Shown in pieces: positions 28,909-38,480 of a stretch of DNA of 62,692 nucleotides. Origin of the DNA: a virus. Position numbers and translations under genes: made by a program. The notes below the pieces were generated by a model that had not been told where the DNA came from, ran no database searches, and worked only from the letters and a program-made list of their open reading frames with translations. Numbering within the stretch: position 1 is the stretch's first letter; each line of letters starts with the position of its first letter. The stretch is from positions 1-62,692 of IMG/VR virus record IMGVR_UViG_3300047319_000963; one strand, given 5' to 3'.

Positions 28909-31595
28909 CGTTTCAACGTGTCACTCGCGACCCGATATCGGACCGTGAAGCCTTGAAGTTGAAAGTTGAAGCCCGTGACATCGACGTCAAAGCCCGACGC
29001 GTGAAACTGCACGCCCAACTGCATCTGATCCGACAGAGCAGCGCGCCTCGGAATCCAGAAGTGCACGTCGCGTGAGAGTTCGACCATGCTCTGGCTGTTC
29101 ACCGAGAAATCGTCCTCGTACGGGTCCGTGTTTTCATTGCGCGCGTCAAAGAGCCCGTGCATGTAGCTAGTCGCGGCGCCTACTTCGGTTTGTACGTTCG
29201 CAACGAAATAGTTCACGTCCATCCACTGCTTGAGCTTGCCTTTGTCGTCGGTTTGGATCGCGTTGAACCATACCGTTGCGGGCAGCCAGCCGTCGCCCGC
29301 GGGGTCGTAGAAGTCACTCTGCACAGTCAGAGCGATGTTGTTCGGACTGCCCGAGACGAACACGCTCGAGACCATGCGATTTGCGTCGGGCGAATAGACC
29401 ACGTTTGCGAACAACGGTCTTTGCAAGCGCGTGAAGTTCTTCGTGTCGGTGTTGTACACGAGAGTCGTAACGTGGTCGGGTCCGCCTGAGCCTGTGCTGT
29501 AGGCTCTGTGCACATTGAGCCAGACCTCGTTCCAGAAGCGGTCGCCTGCGAGACTTGGCCCCCAGAAATAGGGCGCGCCCCAGCCTTTGATCGTCGTTGC
29601 CCACTCGCGGATGTCGGGGCCGACTGCATCGGTTGAGATAGTTTGCGCGCCGTCTTCACCGATGAGACTCAGACCGTCCTCGACCCAACCATAGATCTGA
29701 TTGTTGAGCGTTGTTAGACAAGCGGGATGTAACAGTGTGACGGTGGGGTCGACCTGGTTCACTTGCCAGCTCGTGCCGTCGCCTGTGACACGCCAGAGAC
29801 CGTCTGTTGCGAGAACTAAGAGCGCGGACTGGGTCGGTGCCATCTTGAGGATGGTCCCCGCGCCGATGTCTACGTTATTCGTGAACGGAACTTCTTCGGG
29901 CTTCCCCGTCTTGGAAAAGAACAGGGCATTGGGTCGCGTATCGTTCGACGACTTCAGAGGTAGCGTCTCTGCGATGAAATCGCCCGTGTACGCCGGGCTG
30001 TAGTTCTGCCCGTTCGTCAGAAACAAATCGAAGTACAAGACCCGCTTGATAGCCGGATACGTGAAGATGAACGTCACCTCGCGCCCGTACGCAGGCAGCG
30101 GATACTCACCAAACGGCCCGAAGATACGGAAGCCGGGCGCGGGTGGATATACAGGGTAGTTACTACTCGTGAAGATCGACTGTGCGCTTACTACGTTGTA
30201 GTAACTTGCCGTCGAACCGTCTGCATAGTAGACGTGAATCTTGTACGCGTCCTGAACGATCGCAAAACCCGTAGCGCCGCTCGTATAGGGCCACACATCA
30301 GCAACCGTAAACGTGCCCGAGCCAACACTGACGATATGCGTAAGAATCGAATTCGAACCTTTCGCCAGGAACACCAACTGGCCAGGAACGATACCCGTCA
30401 ACGAGGTTGTGGTTGTGACAACTGCGCTCCCGCTCGTGAGCGTGCAGTTCAAAAGCTTGCGTGTGCCTATTCCCGACGCGCGATCCGCTTCCGAGAACAG
30501 CCCTGTTCCGTTGACCGAATCGAGCAGAGGTCCCGGTACAGTGAGAACACGCTCAGCGAAGCCCGCGCGATTCGCATAGAACGTCGTATCTCGAAACACA
30601 GCGACGTCACGAGCGGTGGGCGGACAGTAGGAACTGCTTTGTTCACCCTGTTGCTCGGCATTTGTGTACAGATACACGCCCTTCGAACGCGCAAGGTCCG
30701 AAGTCTTGTCTACTATGGTGTATGTATCGCTGTTATATGTGCTGTCGAGCTTCTGCCTGTAGATCAGCTGAAAGTCGTACGGCAGGTCTTGTGCTGTATC
30801 GACGAGGTCTTGCGTCGAACGGTACAAGTTCAGATAGATGTCGTAGTCAGTGCTACTCGTGAGATATGGCTCATCGCGTGAAATAAACGCCTGAACCGTC
30901 GTGTACCCAGTATCAACAGAGTAGACCGCGAGCACATTACTTACTGGCCCAACTACAATGAACGGCTGAGCAGAGTTGCGCGACTCGAGCGAATAATGTG
31001 CGCGATACAAGACGCTATTACCGTCTATGAACCATGGGTAGGCTGTTGACGCGGTATTCGTCCCGTTCTTCAGCACAGGCGGCACGAGTCCCGCCCAACG
31101 GATGTTAGCGAGACCTTGCCCATCCGACACGATCGTTCCCCACTTCTCGGTGACGATCGTGCGAAAATGGCTATATGTGGCGTGCGTGAGGCCCGGCAAG
31201 AAGCCGATGTTCCGGTACGTGTAACTCGCGAACTTGCCGATCTGAAGCTGCGTCAGCTGCCAGTTCTGAGTCGCGCCCACTTCCTGATTCACGGTAAAAG
31301 CCGTGAGCCAGCCCGTCTGTGTCTCGTCAGTGCCAGGCATCCATACGTTCGGATCAGTCGCAGCGGGCGTAGCAGCGAGCACAGCATTGTCTGCGTCGCT
31401 CCAGAGAGCGCGACCTGTCGTGTGACCGGGCACTGGCACCGTGACTAGTGCAGTTGAGCTTGGACACGGCGTGAGGGTGCCAGGGCGCCTTGAGACAACG
31501 TTTTCAGCGACCGCGCATGAGCCCGCGGGCAAGCTGTTGGCGTTGGGATTGCGCGCGAGCCCTGAAACCGTGACTTGCGGGACACTCTTCTTCAT
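28905..31595 (-). CDS. tail hub/nozzle-like structural protein (896 aa)
   Basis: The N-terminus (VSGLARNPNANSLPAGSCAVAENVVSRRPGTLTP) resembles the starts of podovirus head-closure/tail-hub proteins (P22 gp10, T7 gp12-like), which form a beta-propeller. The long chain is strand-rich throughout with WRVTGDGTSWQV and similar blade-like turns. Position directly after the adaptor gene supports this. A precise homologue cannot be named. Confidence 0.65.
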   Translation of the reverse strand: MKKSVPQVTVSGLARNPNANSLPAGSCAVAENVVSRRPGTLTPCPSSTALVTVPVPGHTTGRALWSDADNAVLAATPAATDPNVWMPGTDETQTGWLTAFTVNQEVGATQNWQLTQLQIGKFASYTYRNIGFLPGLTHATYSHFRTIVTEKWGTIVSDGQGLANIRWAGLVPPVLKNGTNTASTAYPWFIDGNSVLYRAHYSLESRNSAQPFIVVGPVSNVLAVYSVDTGYTTVQAFISRDEPYLTSSTDYDIYLNLYRSTQDLVDTAQDLPYDFQLIYRQKLDSTYNSDTYTIVDKTSDLARSKGVYLYTNAEQQGEQSSSYCPPTARDVAVFRDTTFYANRAGFAERVLTVPGPLLDSVNGTGLFSEADRASGIGTRKLLNCTLTSGSAVVTTTTSLTGIVPGQLVFLAKGSNSILTHIVSVGSGTFTVADVWPYTSGATGFAIVQDAYKIHVYYADGSTASYYNVVSAQSIFTSSNYPVYPPAPGFRIFGPFGEYPLPAYGREVTFIFTYPAIKRVLYFDLFLTNGQNYSPAYTGDFIAETLPLKSSNDTRPNALFFSKTGKPEEVPFTNNVDIGAGTILKMAPTQSALLVLATDGLWRVTGDGTSWQVNQVDPTVTLLHPACLTTLNNQIYGWVEDGLSLIGEDGAQTISTDAVGPDIREWATTIKGWGAPYFWGPSLAGDRFWNEVWLNVHRAYSTGSGGPDHVTTLVYNTDTKNFTRLQRPLFANVVYSPDANRMVSSVFVSGSPNNIALTVQSDFYDPAGDGWLPATVWFNAIQTDDKGKLKQWMDVNYFVANVQTEVGAATSYMHGLFDARNENTDPYEDDFSVNSQSMVELSRDVHFWIPRRAALSDQMQLGVQFHASGFDVDVTGFNFQLQGFTVRYRVASDTLKR

Positions 31596-32618
31596 TTAGA
31601 ACTGAGTGCCCCCGAAGCCCCAACGTCCAATTCTGCGCCTCAAGTACGAGTTCCGCGTCTTGAATACGGAAGGCTGGCCCTTCGAACGTGGTATTTGGAC
31701 GTCAACCAGATTTTTTATCGCGAGCTCGGCCTTCTGTGAGAAGACTTGTGCCTTCTCAGAGTCGCCCTTCTCAGCGAGAACGACGGCGCCAACATAGGAC
31801 ACGAGCGCGTTGCAGAGTTCTTGGGGAAGCGGGACGACAAAGGTCGGCGAAGTCGCGGGATTGATGATGGCGTCGTAGCTAGACGACAGGTAGTTCGTGC
31901 GCGATTGACGCAGCAATGCGACTTCATTGTCGGTCAGGAACACTTCAAGCTGATTGGGGAGGCTAGGATAGCTACCGAGCACATCAACAGCGAGCCATTC
32001 ACAGTTACCCGTTGTGAATTGGATGTCGTACAGATGCCCGCCATTGTCGAGACCGTTAAAAATCGCTGAATCAAGCGTCAGGCGGTAGAGACCCGTCCCG
32101 ATCGTGTTTACAGCAACAATCTGAGCGCCGAAATCACTGATATATTCGTCTGACGTTACGAGTTGCGTGGGTCGAAGGTAGTACCAAACACGCAGCGTCC
32201 AGTTCGCTGAGGGCGTCGGATAGATATCGACCGAATCGCTAATGTACGTGAATGCCGCGGGTCGCCCCGTGTAGTTGATACCCTCATAGTCCGTGGCCTG
32301 AATGTTCGTCTGAACATTGAGCAGGTACCACTGGCTCGCATTCGAGTTGCTTTGGCCCTGCATCATCGCGCACTCGATCTTCTCGAGACCTTGCGCGATT
32401 GAACGCGACGGGATGCGATAACGCGAAACGCCCGCGGTCGTCGTGAACGTATAGCTGTGTAGCCACGACCCGTTACGCAACATGATCACGGGATGCGTGA
32501 ACCGCTCGAGAAGACCGAGATAGGCTTGATTTAGGATGAACTCATCGGTGATGTCCTCGTCGTTGTCGGGCACCTGTGCGAGATCGCGAACGTTTGTGAT
32601 GAGCTCGTCGGTGAACAT
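31596..32618 (-). CDS. head-tail adaptor (P22 gp4/DUF6682-like)
   Basis: The 340-residue chain begins with helices (ELITNVRDLAQVPDNDEDIT) followed by a beta domain (WLHSYTFTTTAGVSRYRIPS) and ends with helices bearing LPQELCNALVSYVGAVVLAEKG, the layout of phage adaptor proteins that sit under the portal ring. It follows the capsid and precedes the hub gene, as expected. Confidence 0.7.
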   Translation of the reverse strand: MFTDELITNVRDLAQVPDNDEDITDEFILNQAYLGLLERFTHPVIMLRNGSWLHSYTFTTTAGVSRYRIPSRSIAQGLEKIECAMMQGQSNSNASQWYLLNVQTNIQATDYEGINYTGRPAAFTYISDSVDIYPTPSANWTLRVWYYLRPTQLVTSDEYISDFGAQIVAVNTIGTGLYRLTLDSAIFNGLDNGGHLYDIQFTTGNCEWLAVDVLGSYPSLPNQLEVFLTDNEVALLRQSRTNYLSSSYDAIINPATSPTFVVPLPQELCNALVSYVGAVVLAEKGDSEKAQVFSQKAELAIKNLVDVQIPRSKGQPSVFKTRNSYLRRRIGRWGFGGTQF

Positions 32619-32978
32619 TTAGAGGAGGTACTCGTCATCGTTATCTTGAGGGCCGTTCGCGCCGCCGTATTCATCACCATCAGGTTCAGAGTGGGCCGGC
32701 CCGTAGGGATTCTCAGTATCGATCTTCCCGCCGCCTGGACCTGGAACTGGACCTGGACCTGGACCTGGAACTGGAGTCGGCGATTTCTTCTTGCCGCCCC
32801 CGAGTCCGCCGAGCAGTCCGCCGAGCCCTTGGAGCAAACCGCTCTTATCAGAACCGCCCCCTCCGCCTGAGCCTGGCGCGTGGCCCATGTACGCGGCGAT
32901 CTCGTCCTGTTTGGCTTGCTCAGCTTGCTTCTGTTTGTTCTGGAGCAGGCCCGCGATTGCTGGTAGAAATTGCAACAT
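32619..32978 (-). CDS. small protein with Gly-rich and Pro-Gly repeat linker (119 aa)
   Basis: A helical, Gln/Lys-rich N-terminus (LLQNKQKQAEQAKQDEIAAY) is followed by GSGGGGGSDKSG, a GGLLGGLGGGKKK segment and a (PG)n tract from a six-base tandem DNA repeat (about 32738-32775), then an acidic tail. It looks like a flexible tether in the neck or capsid region. Function unknown. Confidence 0.6.
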   Translation of the reverse strand: MLQFLPAIAGLLQNKQKQAEQAKQDEIAAYMGHAPGSGGGGGSDKSGLLQGLGGLLGGLGGGKKKSPTPVPGPGPGPVPGPGGGKIDTENPYGPAHSEPDGDEYGGANGPQDNDDEYLL

Positions 32979-33000
32979 AGTCTATTACTGGTCTTTCGTT

Positions 33001-33495
33001 CTAAGCGGCTTGTGCCGCTTGTCGTGTCTTGCGCCAGACGCGCTTGTATTCTCGGAGATAAGCGCACTGCTTGGCCCACCACACCGGATCGGCGCGCCTG
33101 CGTGCATAACGTTCGCGCCCCTTTTGCTGCGCGCATCGTTTGCAGGCATGCTGATTAGTTCTAGCGCCGGGCAACTCTAAGTCGTGTCCGCGCTGGCATA
33201 TGCTACGGCGCCGACCGTTCGGCCCCCCAACCGCAATATTGAAGCCTGTGCGCGCACTGCCGTGTTCAGCGATGAGCGCAATCTCTAGCGTGTCGGCCGC
33301 TTCCTTCGACAGGTCGTGAGCGATCTCGTAACAAGTGAATGCGTCGCGCCCGTACTTTTGGATCGCGTTACGCAGGTGAATGCATGGGTTACTCGGACGA
33401 AAGTGACATTGGAGTCGCAAGTCTACCGGATACGAAGTTTGTCCGACGTAGACACGACCAGAATGGTTGTGAACAATTATATAGATCGAATACAT
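33001..33495 (-). CDS. GIY-YIG homing endonuclease-like protein
   Basis: The product opens MYSIYIIVHNHSGRVYVGQTSYPVDLRLQCHF, containing the paired strands and the conserved Tyr/Arg of GIY-YIG nucleases, with an AIQKYG...F and E..LI..HG pattern further on. The C-terminal half is basic with a Cys/His cluster (CQRGH...HACKRC) that could be a zinc-finger DNA-binding region. Its placement between capsid and neck genes suggests a mobile insertion. Confidence 0.85.
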   Translation of the reverse strand: MYSIYIIVHNHSGRVYVGQTSYPVDLRLQCHFRPSNPCIHLRNAIQKYGRDAFTCYEIAHDLSKEAADTLEIALIAEHGSARTGFNIAVGGPNGRRRSICQRGHDLELPGARTNQHACKRCAQQKGRERYARRRADPVWWAKQCAYLREYKRVWRKTRQAAQAA

Positions 33496-33507
33496 CCAGA
33501 ACGAAGG

Positions 33508-33547
33508 AGCCCCGAGGACACACGAAGAACCGCGTGCGCTCGGGGCT
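33508..33547 (-). terminator. hairpin after the major capsid gene
   Basis: On the - strand AGCCCCGAG and CTCGGGGCT form a 9-bp perfect stem around a 22-base loop that itself partly pairs. It is placed between the capsid gene and the GIY-YIG gene. The following bases (CCTTCGTTCT) are only moderately U-rich, so it may act as a partial terminator or mRNA-stabilising hairpin. Confidence 0.6.
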
Positions 33548-33582
33548 AAGCAAAGCTGTAAGTAGCTACCGTTAGCTAGTGA

Positions 33583-34908
33583 CTAGCTAAGCGAGGGCAA
33601 ACTATCGAAGGAATTTTCGAGACCCGTGAACCAGATCGTAGTGAAGAAGAAGTCAGCGATGAGCGCCTGATCACTGTAAGTACGGAGCTCGGCGCCGTTG
33701 TTGGATGGGAGCTGCAAGAAGAAAAACTCATCGGGCTGGCCTGGTAGAGTTGCAGTGATGTCGCTCGAGCCAACGCGATGCCAAACGTCCATCGGAACGA
33801 ATGCGGCATTGCCTTGCTTCATGTACTGGTAGGGCTTGATCTGAATCACGCCCGTTGCAGTAATAAACTCGAGCTCCTTGAAACCAGGAGTTGCCTTACC
33901 TCCCATCTCGTCGCCAAAGTAACGCCGCAGCGCAACCTCGTCATTGAGCAGGTCAGTCCAAGTGCGATTACAGATGTAAAGCTTACCGCCACGCTTCAAG
34001 CCGTTATCAGCGGCCACGCTGAGCGCGCCAGTGACGTTATCGAATGTCAGTACACCGTTGACAGCGAAGTTGATGACCTTCCACTGCGGGTAGGTGATGT
34101 TCGAGATTCCGAAGACAGAACCGCTGGTCTCAGCAATGCCCTGGAAACCGAGCATGCTGTTACCAACCGCGTCGTGGAACTGGATCGTTGATGCGACAAC
34201 ACCGATCGCGTTGTTAGCGATCAGAGCGAGGTCAGTGCCCACGAGTGGAGTGACAGCAATGCGACACTTGAGAACGTCAACACCGGTAACCTGCAAGGCC
34301 CCGCCCACGTTGATCTTTGTCGCACCGTTGTAGAGATCGAAGAGCCCGTTCTGGAAATTCTGCCAGAAACCGGGGATCCAGGAAGCCCGTGTGGTCGTCA
34401 GATAGCAGCTACCAGCAACGGGAGTGCCAGAGACACCGGTCGCAGACACGACACCGATGTTGCTGGCTAGTGGCGCGGCCGTAGCCGAACCCGGCCCATA
34501 CCACAGCTGCATCTCTCGAAACAGCTCGTGACCTTGGGTCATGCCCAAGATCTTGATTGCCACGCCCTGATCGTACGCTTTCGCGGAGTCGCCCTTGGAC
34601 TCGGAGAGGGTGGACATTTGCCCGTACGAGATCTGACTGCGAACAGTCATCTCGGCGCCGGACACAGTTGCATCCTGGTAGATCGCGTCGACCGCGTTAC
34701 CAAGTGCGTAGGCATTGTGGGTGAGCGAGAAGCTCACGCCCAGCTCGAGGCCCAAGCGAACGGGCCAGTAGTACTCACGACCGATTTTTTTACCGGTCAT
34801 GAACTTCACATCACGAGCAAACGAATCTTCTGGCGCGAGCGGGTCAGCGAGGTCACCATAGACCTGCTTGAGCAGCGCGCCGGTATTAGCGGAATCAGCA
34901 GCAGCCAT
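33583..34908 (-). CDS. major capsid protein
   Basis: The 441-residue chain starts MAAADSANTGALLKQVYGDLADPLAPEDSFARD and continues with an extended arm and P-domain-like segments (SESKGDSAKAYDQGVAIKIL; VEI-type strands), consistent with HK97-fold capsid proteins of podoviruses. Size, position directly after a scaffold-like gene, and its own hairpin-rich leader with a promoter and trailing hairpin (high expression) support the call. Confidence 0.82.
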   Translation of the reverse strand: MAAADSANTGALLKQVYGDLADPLAPEDSFARDVKFMTGKKIGREYYWPVRLGLELGVSFSLTHNAYALGNAVDAIYQDATVSGAEMTVRSQISYGQMSTLSESKGDSAKAYDQGVAIKILGMTQGHELFREMQLWYGPGSATAAPLASNIGVVSATGVSGTPVAGSCYLTTTRASWIPGFWQNFQNGLFDLYNGATKINVGGALQVTGVDVLKCRIAVTPLVGTDLALIANNAIGVVASTIQFHDAVGNSMLGFQGIAETSGSVFGISNITYPQWKVINFAVNGVLTFDNVTGALSVAADNGLKRGGKLYICNRTWTDLLNDEVALRRYFGDEMGGKATPGFKELEFITATGVIQIKPYQYMKQGNAAFVPMDVWHRVGSSDITATLPGQPDEFFFLQLPSNNGAELRTYSDQALIADFFFTTIWFTGLENSFDSLPSLS

Positions 34909-35097
34909 AATTTATTTAAAGAACCTTTATTGTTGTAAGTAACGCACGAGGTTCTCTAAGAGACTGCCGAGGTTATCCAGAGCGGCGCCTACGTCGGCTT
35001 GTCGGTGGGTACCGGGCCGAGCAACAGCTGAGCATAACAAGGGCCTCGCGAGTGCTCGCGAGAACCAGTCAATAAGTATTGTAGCAGAGTCTAAAAC
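34909..35097 (-). promoter_or_regulatory. leader and promoter region of the capsid gene
   Basis: On the - strand a TACAAT -10 box lies at 35083-35078, followed by a perfect 8-bp stem CTCGCGAG/CTCGCGAG with a 2-base gap (35046-35063) and a GC-rich middle. Near the start the sequence is AT-rich, with AAAGG about 15 bases before the ATG at 34908. It looks like an independent promoter and structured leader giving extra capsid mRNA. No clear -35 box is seen. Confidence 0.5.
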
Positions 35098-36216
35098 TCA
35101 CCGAATTCTGACACCTTGACGCTCGCGCATCTCGCGCATGATCTCGTCAGTCGTCTTCTTCGGTTGAACATTCTTGGGCGCGCGGTCAGAGACCTGTTTG
35201 CCAGAGCGTGTGTCGAGCGGGGCGGCGCCAGGGCGAGCCTCAGCCGTGGGCTGTTGATGCGCCCGTAAGAACGTGTCGATTTCTTCTTTGACCAGACGCA
35301 CAGCCTCTTTTACGTCCGCGCGCGTGAGCGGTTTCTCGCTACCGTCGCGGGGCTCGGGCTTGGCATCGTAGATTCGCTGCAAGTGCTGAGCAGCTCGGTC
35401 CCAATACTGCGGGTGCTTGACGGGGTCGACGCTCACAGCCTTGAAGGCTTCCATCGCGACGGTTTGCACGGCTGTTGAGCGCTGTTGGAACTGTTGCTGC
35501 TCCTGGTGCTGGCGCTGTTGCCGCGTCTGGTGCTCTTGCTGGCGCTTGAGGCTCTGCAGCTCTTGCCGGGCCTTGATAGCCTCGTACCAGTCATCGCCTG
35601 GCCCACGCTGGCCCTGTTGCACGCCCGCCTGCTTGTTCATGTAGTCGCGCGTGGCGTACTGAGTTGCGAGCAACTTGGCAGCCTCAAGCACGGGCATGCC
35701 CATCGACTCCATCGAGTGTAAGAACTGCTCGGGACTCTCGCGTAGACCGCGTAAGTCGTCGATGAACTGCGTGCGCTCAGAGTAGAAGCCGTCGCGCTCT
35801 TGCTTGAGCTGGTTCATCTGGCGGGAGAACTTCTCGCGCATCATGGCCCCGTTGCGCATGGACGCGACCGATCCCTCCCACTCCTGATCGCCGTCTTTCA
35901 AGCGCAAGTGGAGCTTGTCGTGCAACGGGTCGGGGAGCTGTCCGTTAGCAATCTGCTCGAGAAGCTCTTGCACGGGTACGCCGTGAATGCCCTCTTTGTA
36001 GTTGTCGAGCCAGCTGTAGTCACCGGGGGCTTGATGCTGTGAAGTCGCATCAGGCTCGCTCGAGGACGGCTCGGGGTGGAAGAGCTTGTCGCTGAGCTCG
36101 GCGGTCGTACTGCGTACGGGGGCCGGCGACGTCGGTACAGAACTCGGCGCTTGGCTCGAGGTAGGTGTTGAACTGGGCGCCGCGGCTGGTGCCGCTGCGG
36201 GTGCAATATCAGGCAT
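35098..36216 (-). CDS. scaffold-like protein (372 aa)
   Basis: The chain is Pro/Ala/Ser-rich in its first 60 residues, then strongly helical with Gln/Glu/Arg-rich coiled coils (LKRQQEHQTRQQRQHQEQQQ near 240-255), no beta core and a basic C-terminal tail (MREMRERQGVRIR). Helical composition with a short basic C-terminal tail directly before the capsid gene is typical of scaffold proteins. Confidence 0.72.
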   Translation of the reverse strand: MPDIAPAAAPAAAPSSTPTSSQAPSSVPTSPAPVRSTTAELSDKLFHPEPSSSEPDATSQHQAPGDYSWLDNYKEGIHGVPVQELLEQIANGQLPDPLHDKLHLRLKDGDQEWEGSVASMRNGAMMREKFSRQMNQLKQERDGFYSERTQFIDDLRGLRESPEQFLHSMESMGMPVLEAAKLLATQYATRDYMNKQAGVQQGQRGPGDDWYEAIKARQELQSLKRQQEHQTRQQRQHQEQQQFQQRSTAVQTVAMEAFKAVSVDPVKHPQYWDRAAQHLQRIYDAKPEPRDGSEKPLTRADVKEAVRLVKEEIDTFLRAHQQPTAEARPGAAPLDTRSGKQVSDRAPKNVQPKKTTDEIMREMRERQGVRIR

Positions 36217-36230
36217 CGTTACTTAGTGAA

Positions 36231-38453
36231 TCAGGCGGCTACCGCGCCTTTGGGTGGCTCTGCGGGTTTAGGTAGCTTTGTGACGCTGTCGTCCGTTTGA
36301 TCTGCTTGGGGCGGTGTAGCGTTCTGCTCGAGCCGTTTCTGATCGGGCTCGCTTTGAGGTTTATCGGGGCCGGCGCTCTTCTGTTGTCCTTGCTCGGGCG
36401 GCTGAGGCTGCGCTCCACCTGGCGCCATCGGTGCTGGGTTGCCCAGCAACTGCGCCAAGTACGCGTCTCCGCCGCGTGCGAGCTGCACGTGCTGCATAAT
36501 ATGCGCGAGCACGGCGCCCGAAATCTTCGGGTCTTGCATCGCGGCGGGCGAGTTGAGAACTTCCAAGTGTCCGAAGATATGCGCCGCGGCGTTGTCGGTC
36601 GCCATCACCGGTATTTCCGGCACAGACTGCGTAGGCTGGCCCGTCATCGGGTCTTGCCCTTGCTGGACTTGCGGACCTTTGAACAGCGCCTCGTTCTCGT
36701 ACCGGATGCGAAGCTCAGACGTGCGCGTGGTCGTGATCATTGGCTTGAACACGCCGCTCGTAATGAACTCGACGATTTGCTGCGGGTCCTTGAACGGCAG
36801 CCCCGGAAAGTCTTTGAGCATGTCGATCAGCTGCATCCTCCCGGCTTGAGTTTTCATCATCGGGTTCGCAGTCTTGATCTTGACGCGCTTAATGCCGTCC
36901 CAATCCTTCGCTTCGAAGTACTGCATGTATGGGCGCTCATCGAGCCCCGCTACAGCGACGAGCTGAGGATGCTTGGCGTATCGCTTCAGAAACTGTATGA
37001 TAAGATTGCCAACGCGTTCTCGATGAAGATCGAGTGCGAGCTGGCGATCTGACTGAGCTTCGATAGCAATCTGACTGTAAAGAGCAGCATGCGCGCCTGA
37101 AGTGATGTTAGTTGACGTGTCGCCACGGGCGATCGCGTTGAGTCCCGAGAGAGACTGCTTGAACTGCCGGAACATCTCGATTGCCTTGAGGCTGAGCTGC
37201 GGCATTTCAGGGAACTTGATGGGCTGCGGCTGGGCATCCTTCCCTGGGGGTACAAACACAATCTTCTGTCCGTTTGCGAGCGCATCTATATCAATGTCGC
37301 TTCCTTCGACGAGCGCGAGGCTGGGCCTACCGAACGACTCAAGGTTCGTAGCGACATCGCTCATGACCTGATTCTGGAGCTGATCGAGTGGGATCAGGTT
37401 CCAGAGTTCACTGATGCCCATGCTCGTTCCATGCAGTTCGCACGTGACGAAGGGGATGAGCGGAATCTCGTCAGTCGCTACGGGCTCGTTGCGCGCGAGG
37501 TTGTCGTCAACCATCACGTCGTTGACGAAGATCACTTTGCGCCCGAGGGGCATCGCCATCGAACGGCGGTAATAGAAAATGCGAACGGCGCACAGGTCGA
37601 GCGGCTCTTGCTGGAGCGGGTCGCAACCTGGCACTGAGTACTCGTACAAGTTCGGGACGAGGCTCGAGCTCTCAATCTGCTTCGCATAGAGCGGATAGCG
37701 GGCCTGTAGTTCGACCTTCGACCGCTTGGGCAGGATCAGTAGCCGCCACTGATGTTCGTCGAACTCAGACCGGTAGGGCTCGCACGCGACGTCCCACCAG
37801 TACATTCGGTCAATCGTGAGCTTGCCTGCGCGACCCGTCTTCTGAACCGGATGCGTCATCCCCGTTGCGGGGTCGGGCATCTCTTCCTCGTACTGGATCA
37901 CTTCGCCGTCGTCTGGATCCCAGCCGACGTGCGTGTACGCCTTCCCGTAGAGTTCCTCGATCTTGACGACTTCGCGCTCTTTACGCTCGCCGTACGCGTC
38001 CTCGTAGAAGTACATCACGAGGTTATCGCTCGCGTTTACCTGTGCGAGTGACTTGTAATCGGTGTTGGTGACTTGAGCTTGGAACGCGGGCCTGTTCTTA
38101 CAGGCCATGTTCGTGATCTGGTCAATGAAGCTGCGATACTCATTGATTGAGACCTCCAGCAGCTCTTGATTGTCCCCGCCGTAAGAGACCGACTGCGTTT
38201 GCCACTGTCCATAAGTCCCTTGAGTGTTAGTCGTACCGAAGTACATACTGAATGAGAGACGAGCGATGTTGAACAGACCGCGGCGAGCGCAGGCGTCAAA
38301 GTACTCTTCCTCTTTGTCTTTGCACGAGGCCCAGAACTTAAGAGGGTCGCGCTCATTCGCCCAAAACTTTGATAGGTAGTCTTGGACGTCTTGAACAGTA
38401 GCGTACTTGTCACTGCTCACGTCAGTGATCTGAACAAGCTTCTCGTCTTGCAT
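36231..38453 (-). CDS. portal protein
   Basis: The 740-residue chain lies directly after the large terminase and shows portal-like features of the P22 gp1/Bpp-1 type: an N-terminal helical region (YATVQDVQDYLSKFWANERD), an RIFYYRRSMAMPLGRKVIFVNDVMVDDNLAR segment, a long clip/stem region with LWNLIPLDQLQNQVMSDVATN and a Gln/Pro-rich C-terminal barrel-tail. It forms the DNA entry ring for packaging. Confidence 0.8.
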   Translation of the reverse strand: MQDEKLVQITDVSSDKYATVQDVQDYLSKFWANERDPLKFWASCKDKEEEYFDACARRGLFNIARLSFSMYFGTTNTQGTYGQWQTQSVSYGGDNQELLEVSINEYRSFIDQITNMACKNRPAFQAQVTNTDYKSLAQVNASDNLVMYFYEDAYGERKEREVVKIEELYGKAYTHVGWDPDDGEVIQYEEEMPDPATGMTHPVQKTGRAGKLTIDRMYWWDVACEPYRSEFDEHQWRLLILPKRSKVELQARYPLYAKQIESSSLVPNLYEYSVPGCDPLQQEPLDLCAVRIFYYRRSMAMPLGRKVIFVNDVMVDDNLARNEPVATDEIPLIPFVTCELHGTSMGISELWNLIPLDQLQNQVMSDVATNLESFGRPSLALVEGSDIDIDALANGQKIVFVPPGKDAQPQPIKFPEMPQLSLKAIEMFRQFKQSLSGLNAIARGDTSTNITSGAHAALYSQIAIEAQSDRQLALDLHRERVGNLIIQFLKRYAKHPQLVAVAGLDERPYMQYFEAKDWDGIKRVKIKTANPMMKTQAGRMQLIDMLKDFPGLPFKDPQQIVEFITSGVFKPMITTTRTSELRIRYENEALFKGPQVQQGQDPMTGQPTQSVPEIPVMATDNAAAHIFGHLEVLNSPAAMQDPKISGAVLAHIMQHVQLARGGDAYLAQLLGNPAPMAPGGAQPQPPEQGQQKSAGPDKPQSEPDQKRLEQNATPPQADQTDDSVTKLPKPAEPPKGAVAA

Positions 38454-38480
38454 TACTAGTTGTAAAAGTATAGCACGTGG

